Both the position numbers and the translations under genes were made by a program. Under the pieces are notes generated by a model. The model was not told the origin of the DNA and did no database searches. It saw only the letters and a program-made list of their open reading frames with translations. A stretch of 5,722 bases of DNA from Oscillospiraceae bacterium. GTDB lineage: Bacteria > Bacillota > Clostridia > Oscillospirales > Oscillospiraceae. The stretch covers positions 1 to 5,722 of the forward strand of contig JAEFAK010000124.1 in NCBI GenBank assembly GCA_016287555.1, read 5' to 3'. Of the stretch, positions 1-4,682 are shown piece after piece; the stretch's first letter is position 1; every line of letters starts with the position of its first letter.

Positions 1-80
1 ACAATAACCGCAGGATCAAGTTAAAACTAAAGGGCCTGACACCTGTTCAACACAGATACCAGACCCTTCAGGTCGCTTAA
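1..80 (+). CDS. IS3-family transposase (OrfB), C-terminal end only
   Basis: Reading from base 3, the plus strand encodes NNRRIKLKLKG followed by LTPVQHRYQTLQVA and a TAA stop at 78-80; bases 1-2 would complete a Tyr codon. Family knowledge: (Y)NN.RI..KLKGL.PVQ(Y/H)R is the usual C-terminus of the DDE integrase subunit (OrfB) of IS3-family elements of the IS150 type, which cuts and joins the element ends. The catalytic DDE residues and OrfA lie left of the window, so it cannot be said whether the transposase is intact. Codon use (TTA, CTA, AGA) is more AT-rich than in the neighbouring genes, as expected of a mobile gene. The following inverted repeat supports the call. Confidence 0.88.
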   Translation, partial: NNRRIKLKLKGLTPVQHRYQTLQVA

Positions 81-90
81 TTAAAAACTT

Positions 91-115
91 TGTCTAACTT
101 TTGGGGTTCACTTCA
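91..115 (+). repeat. IS terminal inverted repeat (IRR)
   Basis: The stretch begins TGTCTAACTTTTGGGG and ends TTCACTTCA. It matches the general form of IS150-group right ends: GTC.AAC, an A/T stretch, GGG, then a terminal CA. The left repeat that would confirm it is outside the window. Confidence 0.7.
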
Positions 116-149
116 AGATCGGACGGGGCGGTCTTGCGTTATTATGCGA

Positions 150-1331
150 TCATTCGAGCATGCCGTTGATGACGGCGCGGAGCCTGTGCTGGACGTAGTG
201 CTCGTCGGAGATGAAATCCTGCTGCATGAACGTCACGGCGAGCCTCTCGGACGGGTCGACGCACATCCACGTCCCCGCCGCGCCGCACCAGCCGAACTCG
301 CCCACGGAGCCGTTGCAGAGGCCCGCGACGGGATCGACGAGCGTGCGCACGCCGTAGCCGTAGCCGTAGCCGATGAGGTTGGGATTGTAGAAATCCTTGA
401 CGAGCTGATCGTGGAGCAGATCCCGGCGCATCATGTCTATGGTCTTGCGGCCGACGATGCGCTCGCCGTTCAGCTCGCCGCCGTTTGCGAGCATGCGGCA
501 GAACTTCTGATAATCCCCGAGGGTCGAGAGCAGGCCGGTCGACGCGCTCTCATACTTGCATTCGGGCATGTGGCCGAGGTCCAGCGGATCGCCCATGGCG
601 TCGGTCATCCTGAAATAGCGGCCGGTCTCCTTGTCGCGCCTGACGCAGTCGACAACGCGCTCCTGCCAGCCATCGCGGAAACGGTACCACGTATCGTTCA
701 TGCCGAGGGGATCGAAGATGTTCTTCTTCATGAAATCGCCGAGGCCCATGCCGCTCGTGGCCTCCACGACGCCGGCCATGATATCGAGGCCGTAGCCGTA
801 CTGCCAGCGCGTGCCGGGCTCGAAATACATGGGGATGGAGGGCAGATTCCTGATCTCGGTCAGGTGGTCGTAGCCGGCCTTGAACTTCGTCCCGCCGAGG
901 CGCTTGTTCATCTCCTGCATGCCGACGTCCGTCGGGCTGCCGTCGTGGGCGTAGAAGCCGACGTTCATATTGAACAGGTGGCGCATGAGCATCGGGGTCT
1001 TGGAATCCTCGACCGTCCACGTGCCGTCCGGCTGCCTGACGCTGAGCTTGAGGTCCTTATACTCCGGCAGATACTCCGAGACGGGGTCGTCCATGAGGAA
1101 GACGCCGCGCTCATACTGGATCATGCCGCAGAGCGCCGAGACGGGCTTAGTCATGGAGTACATGCGGAAGAGCGCGTCGGGCGTCAGAGGCCTTTTGCGG
1201 TCGAAGTCCATATAGCCGAAGCAGCCCTCGTAGAGGGGCTTTTCGTCCTTATAGACGGAAATGGAGGCTCCGGGGATGCCGCGGGCGACTATGCGCCGCA
1301 TCAGGTTTTCGAGGTCTTTTGCGTTGGACAT
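150..1331 (-). CDS. Class C beta-lactamase-family serine hydrolase / esterase (EstB-like)
   Basis: The product has 393 residues and no signal peptide or membrane segment, so it is probably cytosolic. The nucleophile motif is S59-M-T-K62 (SxxK). The second motif is WQYGYGLD at 176-183, with Y178 the likely catalytic Tyr; the Asn of the classic YxN is replaced by Tyr180. The position of the KTG box is taken by GWCGAAGT (347-354), a W-x-G form as in EstB-type carboxylesterases rather than true beta-lactamases. Length (EstB is about 390 residues) and the lack of a secretion signal both favour an esterase or peptidase-like hydrolase over antibiotic resistance. The start is set by AAGGAG (1341-1346), 9 nt upstream. 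It is the last gene of the minus operon, 36 nt after the esterase gene. The substrate is unknown. Confidence 0.88.
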   Translation of the reverse strand: MSNAKDLENLMRRIVARGIPGASISVYKDEKPLYEGCFGYMDFDRKRPLTPDALFRMYSMTKPVSALCGMIQYERGVFLMDDPVSEYLPEYKDLKLSVRQPDGTWTVEDSKTPMLMRHLFNMNVGFYAHDGSPTDVGMQEMNKRLGGTKFKAGYDHLTEIRNLPSIPMYFEPGTRWQYGYGLDIMAGVVEATSGMGLGDFMKKNIFDPLGMNDTWYRFRDGWQERVVDCVRRDKETGRYFRMTDAMGDPLDLGHMPECKYESASTGLLSTLGDYQKFCRMLANGGELNGERIVGRKTIDMMRRDLLHDQLVKDFYNPNLIGYGYGYGVRTLVDPVAGLCNGSVGEFGWCGAAGTWMCVDPSERLAVTFMQQDFISDEHYVQHRLRAVINGMLE

Positions 1332-1362
1332 GGCGATTTTCTCCTTGAAGCTTTATTCTTCC

Positions 1363-1375
1363 CCCGCTCAGCGGG
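1363..1375 (-). other. Short GC hairpin between the two hydrolase genes
   Basis: CCCGC and GCGGG form a perfect 5-bp stem around a 3-nt loop that includes the esterase stop codon. No T-run follows on the minus strand, so it is not a convincing terminator. At most it is a weak intercistronic structure inside the 36-nt gap, and it could be chance in GC-rich DNA. Confidence 0.3.
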
Positions 1376-2168
1376 AGGTCTTTTCAATGCCGAAATAATC
1401 GAAGGCGCGCTGAATGGACTCGTCCCAGAGCGGCCACTCATGGCCGTACTGCTCGAATTCCTCGAAAAGGGCCTCGTGGCCGAGCTTTTCTATGTATTCT
1501 TTGAATCTCAGAAAGCGCGGATAAACATCCCTGTCCTTCTTCCCGCAGGCGACGTAGAGCTTCGGCAGCTTGCCGGCGGGGATCTGCTCGAGCTTTCCCC
1601 AGACGTTTTCATAGCTTGCGAGGTATTCGTCCAGCCCGCCGAGACGCTTTATCTTGGTCTGCACGCGGGGAGTTATCGTCCCGTCCGGCTCGTATACGGG
1701 GACGGGCGCCATCGAGAGCACGGCGCAGCCGGCGAACTTGTCCGGATTGTTGACCGCGTATTTGAGGCTCCCGTCGCCGCCCATGGAGAGGCCGCACATG
1801 AAGTTGTCCTCCCTCCTGTCCGAGGCGGGCAGCCAGCCCTGCACGAGGGGCATGAGCTCCCCGGTCAAAAAATCGAACATGGAGTATTTGGACATGCCGA
1901 AGTCGATATTGGAAAAGCCGCTGTTGAGGCCGTTGGGCATGACGGGGATGAGGTCGCGCTCGATGCAGTATCTCTCGATGTTCGTCAGGCGCAGCCAGTC
2001 TCCGTAGCCACCGAAGCCCCCGTGCATGAGCCAGGCGACCTTATACTTCCTCCCGCTCCGGTAAAACTCCTCCGGATCGGCTCCGTTCGGCATCGCAGGA
2101 AGTATTATGTTAACATCCGTCTCTACGCCGAGGTATTTGCTTTGGAAATTCAGGTGGATAAGCGGCAT
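1368..2168 (-). CDS. Alpha/beta-hydrolase esterase, FrmB/EstA (esterase D-like) family
   Basis: The product has 266 residues and no signal peptide. The nucleophile elbow is GLSMG at 126-130, with Ser128 as nucleophile. HGGFGG (49-54) after a hydrophobic strand is the usual oxyanion region. D212 in CGKKD (208-212) is the likely acid, and H243 in YGHEWPLWD (241-249) matches the G-H-x-W..WD histidine motif of this family. Relatives include S-formylglutathione hydrolases, tributyrin esterases and acetyl-xylan or feruloyl-type esterases; the sequence does not decide between them. Without a secretion signal it should act on small intracellular esters. The start is supported by CAGGAG 9 nt upstream (around 2178-2183). 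It is the middle gene of the minus operon, 103 nt downstream of the URO-D-like gene with a strong hairpin in the gap. No catalytic residue appears to be missing. Confidence 0.88.
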   Translation of the reverse strand: MPLIHLNFQSKYLGVETDVNIILPAMPNGADPEEFYRSGRKYKVAWLMHGGFGGYGDWLRLTNIERYCIERDLIPVMPNGLNSGFSNIDFGMSKYSMFDFLTGELMPLVQGWLPASDRREDNFMCGLSMGGDGSLKYAVNNPDKFAGCAVLSMAPVPVYEPDGTITPRVQTKIKRLGGLDEYLASYENVWGKLEQIPAGKLPKLYVACGKKDRDVYPRFLRFKEYIEKLGHEALFEEFEQYGHEWPLWDESIQRAFDYFGIEKTSR

Positions 2169-2208
2169 TGTTTCAATCTCCTGTAAATATTATGTAAACT
2201 CTATCCAA

Positions 2209-2242
2209 ACCGCCGCGGGCCGTTTCCGGCCCGCGGAGCGGT
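2209..2242 (-). terminator. Strong intercistronic hairpin with GAAA tetraloop (partial terminator or mRNA-processing element)
   Basis: On the minus strand, CCGCGGGCCG, GAAA, CGGCCCGCGG form a perfect 10-bp stem (2213-2236) capped by a GNRA tetraloop. ACCG and CGGT outside it add 4 more pairs across a 2-nt bulge. Only GGTTTGG follows instead of a T-run, so full rho-independent termination is doubtful. It lies 30 nt past the URO-D-like stop. I infer that it lowers or stabilises transcript between gene one and the two hydrolase genes; there is no clear new promoter between it and the esterase start. Confidence 0.6.
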
Positions 2243-2271
2243 CTGATCCCGCGCCTTTATCGCGCGCTTAT

Positions 2272-3525
2272 TTATTTATACTGTCCGTATTCCTTGACGG
2301 TCTCGAACATGGCCACGACGTTTTCGCGCTTGGCGTTGCACATGCCGCAGCCCGTCTCGAAGATGAAGCCGCCGCCGGGCGCGCATATGTCGATGAGGCG
2401 CTTGGTCTCGTCGATGACCTGCTGCGGCGTGCCCCAGTCGAGAAGCGACGTCGGGAAGCCGCCCGTTATGCAGGCGATGTTGCCGAGCTTTTTCTTGGCC
2501 ATGGCCATATCGACGTCCTCGAAGTGGTAGATGACCTTTCCGGGCGGGACCTCGGTCAGGAAGTCGAGCCTCGTATTGTACTTGCCCTCCGTGAAGACGT
2601 ACGGCACCATGCCGGCGTCGATTATCTCGCAGATGACCTTCTGCAGATACTTCCAATAGAAGTCTCTGTAATGCTCCTGGCTCATGAAGCCGTCCATGCC
2701 CTTGTGGAGGGCCATGAAGACGTGCTTGCCGTCGAACTTGCCCTTCGCGGCCCTGATGCGCGCTATGCTCGCTTCAAAGACCGGCTCGACGTACTTGAGG
2801 ACCTCCTCCGGTCTGTCGTAGAGGTCGGAGAGGCTCAGCAGCGTGCCGCGCAGGAAATTGCTGTACTGGTCGAACGGAGCTCCGCCGCCTATGCCTCCCG
2901 TCAGCGTCGGATATCCCATCTCGTTGGTCTCTTTGAGAATGGCGGCGACTCTCTTATTATACTCGACCTGCATGTCGTGGAGCTTCCAGAGATCCTCGAT
3001 CATGCGCCTGACCTCGGGCTTTGAAAACTCCGCCGCGACCATGGGCGCGCTGGTCGAGATGTTCATCTTGCCGAGCGGCTCGAGCAGGCCCGACGTGCGG
3101 GGAATGGCCTTGCGCAGCGTCCAGCCCGTGCGGTCGGAATTGAACTCGTCGAACTCGTCGTCGAGCAGTATCGGGAATTCGACGTACTGCTGGAGCGAGT
3201 TCTCGTCGATGATATTGCCGGGCATGCCCGCCCAGCGCATCGTCTTGGGATTTTGCAGTTCGAGCATCTTGCCCTGGCCGGCGTCTATGTTGGCCATGCC
3301 GGGGTTGTTGTCGGGATCGAATTCGTTCAGGTACTTGATGAGCGCCTTGCGGTGCTTCTCGAGCGTCTCGTCATAGACGACCTCCGCCACGGTGTAGCCG
3401 GCGTTGAAGACGAGGAAAAGCGCCGCGGACGGCGTGATAGGCACTCTGTCGGGTTCCTTGAGAGTACGCGCGGCTATCACGCGGGCCATTTTTTCATCGA
3501 ATTTCTTCTGAGCTTCCGGTGTCAT
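2272..3525 (-). CDS. URO-D superfamily protein, probable methyltransferase-like enzyme (not HemE)
   Basis: The product has 417 residues, against about 350 for the heme enzyme HemE, and lacks the N-terminal arginine-rich R.PPVW..RQAGR-type motif of HemE. The C-terminal half has marks of the URO-D-like group found in anaerobes: LHKGMDGFMS (273-282) followed by FYWKYL (289-294), FTEGKYNTRL (311-320), YHFEDVDM (333-340), a Gly-rich strand, and GCGMCNAKREN near the end (392-402). Family knowledge: relatives such as MtaA and CmuA move methyl groups to or from corrinoid or coenzyme M using zinc held by HxC...C. Here the HxC position reads TEGKY, so only the late Cys393/Cys396 (and perhaps Glu313) could be ligands. 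No signal peptide is present. The start has AAGGGGGAA 9 nt upstream. It is the first gene of the minus operon. The reaction is not known; methyl transfer is the favoured guess and decarboxylation the alternative. Confidence 0.85.
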   Translation of the reverse strand: MTPEAQKKFDEKMARVIAARTLKEPDRVPITPSAALFLVFNAGYTVAEVVYDETLEKHRKALIKYLNEFDPDNNPGMANIDAGQGKMLELQNPKTMRWAGMPGNIIDENSLQQYVEFPILLDDEFDEFNSDRTGWTLRKAIPRTSGLLEPLGKMNISTSAPMVAAEFSKPEVRRMIEDLWKLHDMQVEYNKRVAAILKETNEMGYPTLTGGIGGGAPFDQYSNFLRGTLLSLSDLYDRPEEVLKYVEPVFEASIARIRAAKGKFDGKHVFMALHKGMDGFMSQEHYRDFYWKYLQKVICEIIDAGMVPYVFTEGKYNTRLDFLTEVPPGKVIYHFEDVDMAMAKKKLGNIACITGGFPTSLLDWGTPQQVIDETKRLIDICAPGGGFIFETGCGMCNAKRENVVAMFETVKEYGQYK

Positions 3526-3536
3526 TTATAAGTTCC

Positions 3537-3581
3537 CCCTTATTCGCCCGCGCCGGGCCTTCCTGCTCCCCGGCGAAAGGG
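3537..3581 (-). promoter_or_regulatory. Structured leader that can mask the ribosome binding site of the URO-D-like gene
   Basis: The minus-strand leader (about 60 nt) offers two overlapping folds. CGCCGGG (3575-3569) pairs perfectly with CCCGGCG (3557-3551) around an 11-nt loop. Alternatively CCCTTTCGCC (3581-3572) pairs with GGCGAATAAGGG (3548-3537), giving 10 pairs with a 2-nt bulge and covering the start of the AAGGGGG ribosome binding site. Both use CGCC at 3575-3572, so they compete. I recognise no known riboswitch or T-box sequence. Regulation is inference from base pairing. Confidence 0.4.
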
Positions 3582-3592
3582 CTTTTTCTTTA

Positions 3593-3621
3593 ATTATAAT
3601 AAGATGCGGGACCTTTTTCAA
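3593..3621 (-). promoter_or_regulatory. Sigma-A-type promoter of the minus-strand operon
   Basis: On the minus strand TTGAAA (3621-3616) and a perfect TATAAT (3598-3593) are separated by exactly 17 bp. Transcription would start near 3586, about 60 nt before the URO-D-like start codon. A second TATAAT on the same strand (3641-3636) has a poor -35 box and is less likely. Confidence 0.75.
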
Positions 3622-3707
3622 TAGATTGCAGTGATATTATACAATTCTTTCTTTGTTTTTTCGGCTTATTTTATGTATTTTACAGAGCGGTTTTCGCGTA
3701 ATACCAC

Positions 3708-3736
3708 TTGACACACTATACTATGCGTTATATAGT
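3708..3736 (+). promoter_or_regulatory. Sigma-A-type promoter of the padR operon
   Basis: A perfect TTGACA (3708-3713) and TATAGT (3731-3736, 5 of 6 to consensus) are separated by 17 bp. Transcription would begin near 3743, only about 17 nt before the ATG at 3760, leaving just enough leader for the ribosome binding site. This is the best promoter in the window on the plus strand and implies strong basal expression unless repressed. Confidence 0.82.
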
Positions 3737-3738
3737 AT
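3718..3738. promoter_or_regulatory. Probable PadR operator (inverted repeat over the -10 box)
   Basis: ATACTAT (3718-3724) and ATAGTAT (3732-3738) form a perfect 7-bp inverted repeat with a 7-bp spacer, covering the spacer and -10 box of the padR promoter. A second reading, ACTATA (3715-3720) with TATAGT (3731-3736), also fits. PadR dimers bind AT-rich dyads, usually in their own promoter, so binding here would block RNA polymerase. Binding itself is inferred. Confidence 0.65.
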
Positions 3739-3744
3739 TTGGCG

Positions 3745-3753
3745 AAGGGAGGT
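3745..3753 (+). promoter_or_regulatory. Ribosome binding site that fixes the PadR start
   Basis: AAGGGAGGT lies 6 nt before ATG 3760. An in-frame TTG at 3739 would lie upstream of both this site and the predicted transcription start, so it is unlikely to be used. Confidence 0.85.
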
Positions 3754-3759
3754 ATCCGT

Positions 3760-4083
3760 ATGTTAGATGCCCAACTCAAGCGAGGTCTTCTGGACGTCTG
3801 CGTGCTCGCGGTGCTGCGGCGCGCGGACTCCTACGGATATCAGATCATAAAGGATCTGTCCGGCTGCATAACGATCTCGGAATCCACGCTGTACCCCATC
3901 CTGAAAAGGCTCGAGGCCTCGAAAATGCTGACGGACTACTCCGTCGAGCACAACGGAAGGCTCAGGCGGTTTTACAGGATAACCGACGCGGGACGAAAGC
4001 AGCTCTCTGATTTTCTCGAGAGCTGGCAGGAGATGGCCTCGGTATATGATTTCGTAAAGGAGAGCTGCGAACATGACTCTTAA
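3760..4083 (+). CDS. PadR-family transcriptional repressor
   Basis: The product has 107 residues, a small (subfamily 2-like) PadR size. The winged helix fills most of it: the first helix with VCVLAVLRR (13-21), YGYQI (25-29), recognition helix STLYPILKRLE (42-52), and wing with RLRRFYRITDAGR (67-79). One C-terminal helix (about 80-100) would serve for dimerisation. PadR proteins are dimeric cytosolic repressors released by small molecules, cell-wall-active compounds or unknown signals; no ligand site can be read here. The gene is first in the plus operon behind a promoter with a dyad over the -10 box, so autorepression is likely. Family knowledge: PadR genes of this type are often followed, as here, by HAAS/DUF1700 and DUF4097 genes, linking it to envelope response. 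Confidence in the family is high and in the signal nil. Confidence 0.93.
   Translation: MLDAQLKRGLLDVCVLAVLRRADSYGYQIIKDLSGCITISESTLYPILKRLEASKMLTDYSVEHNGRLRRFYRITDAGRKQLSDFLESWQEMASVYDFVKESCEHDS
4056..4064 (+). promoter_or_regulatory. Ribosome binding site of the HAAS gene, inside padR
   Basis: AAAGGAGAG lies within the last codons of padR, 8 nt before ATG 4073. With the 11-nt gene overlap this implies coupled translation of repressor and membrane protein. Confidence 0.75.
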
Positions 4084-4681
4084 TGAATTCCTGCGCGAGC
4101 TCGAAAATGGGATAATGCAGCTCGACGAGAGCGAGCGCAACAGCCGCCTCGGCTACTACGCCGAGATGATACAGGACCGCGTTGAGGACGGCATGAGCGA
4201 GGCCGAGGCCGTCGCCTCCATAGGCGACCCGGACGAGCTGGCGAGGACGATACTCGCCGAGCAGCCCCTCCCCGCCGTCGTCAGGCAGCGCATACATAAA
4301 GAAAAGGAGAAGCGCTCCGGAGGCGGCGCATGGAAGACGGTTCTGCTGATAATAGGCGCTCCGCTCTGGTTTCCTCTGCTTCTCGCCTTCGCGGCGGTCG
4401 TCCTCGCGATAGACGTCGTCCTCATCGCGCTGGTCATAGTTCTCTTCGCCGTCGTCCTCTCCTTCGCAGTCGCAGCGATAGCGGCGATAATCGGCGGGAT
4501 ATACTTCATCTTCAAGGATCCGCCCATAGCCATAGCGGGCTTCGCCGCCTCGCTCATTCTCGCGGGACTTACGATCCTCGTCTTCGTCGGCGCCAAGGCC
4601 GCTGCGAAGGGCATATTCAAGCTAATCGCACTCATGTGGCGCGGCGTGAAGCGCCTCATAGTCGGAAAGAAGGATAAATAA
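4073..4681 (+). CDS. HAAS / DUF1700-family membrane protein
   Basis: The product has 202 residues. Residues 1-64 form the HAAS helical domain: MTLNEFLRELENGI, then ERNSRLGYYAEMIQDRVEDG, and MSEAEAVASIGDPDELARTI, with the typical ExExAxxxxGdPdelA pattern. A basic stretch (71-81) precedes a hydrophobic region with three to four membrane segments at about 89-112, 113-145 (long enough for one or two) and 152-175. The tail is basic (KRLIVGKKDK) and probably cytoplasmic. The HAAS domain should face the cytoplasm, where it may contact the PadR protein; this is inference from the constant pairing of these genes. It overlaps padR by 11 nt and is followed after one base by the DUF4097 gene, so the three are one operon. 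ATA is the main Ile codon (16 of 22). The molecular function is not established. Confidence 0.9.
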   Translation: MTLNEFLRELENGIMQLDESERNSRLGYYAEMIQDRVEDGMSEAEAVASIGDPDELARTILAEQPLPAVVRQRIHKEKEKRSGGGAWKTVLLIIGAPLWFPLLLAFAAVVLAIDVVLIALVIVLFAVVLSFAVAAIAAIIGGIYFIFKDPPIAIAGFAASLILAGLTILVFVGAKAAAKGIFKLIALMWRGVKRLIVGKKDK

Positions 4682-4682
4682 A

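Larger units (their letters stand above)
1..115 (+). mobile_element. Right end of an IS3-family (IS150-like) insertion sequence
   Basis: The transposase tail ends at 80, and a sequence resembling an IS150-group right terminal repeat ends in CA at 115, where IS3-family ends usually finish. Only the right end is in the window. The chromosome begins at about 116, so a 3-4 bp target duplication would start AGA(T) there; the other copy lies outside the window. The element sits 34 bp beyond the stop codon of the converging minus-strand operon. The exact boundary is judged by resemblance and could be off by a few bases. Confidence 0.8.

Noticed and set aside
114..136. Possible terminator hairpin for the minus operon (CAAGA/TCTTG)
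   Set aside because: Only five pairs around a 13-nt loop on the minus strand, no T-run, and it straddles the IS junction, so one arm is partly IS sequence.
150..1331. Antibiotic resistance beta-lactamase
   Set aside because: No signal peptide, W-x-G in place of KTG, and YGY in place of YxN point to an intracellular esterase-like enzyme.
90..2186. A 698-codon open frame on the plus strand across the two hydrolase genes
   Set aside because: It lies antisense to two genes with complete catalytic motifs and their own ribosome binding sites, has low-complexity Ala/Val/His/Glu-rich composition, and begins inside the IS end. It is a product of GC-rich codon use on the opposite strand.
2107..3024. 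A 305-codon plus-strand open frame opposite the URO-D-like gene
   Set aside because: No recognisable domain, composition typical of antisense translation, and the minus-strand gene has clear family motifs.
2272..3525. HemE, uroporphyrinogen decarboxylase of heme synthesis
   Set aside because: The length is too great, the HemE N-terminal Arg motif is absent, and no heme genes are nearby.
3551..3592. Plus-strand terminator: GC stem followed by GGGCTTTTTCTTT
   Set aside because: No plus-strand gene precedes it; the same stem fits better as part of the minus-strand leader. It could still stop stray plus-strand transcription.
3739..3759. Upstream TTG start for the PadR gene, adding seven residues
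   Set aside because: It lies before the predicted transcription start and overlaps the ribosome binding site of ATG 3760; the shorter protein begins as other PadR proteins do.
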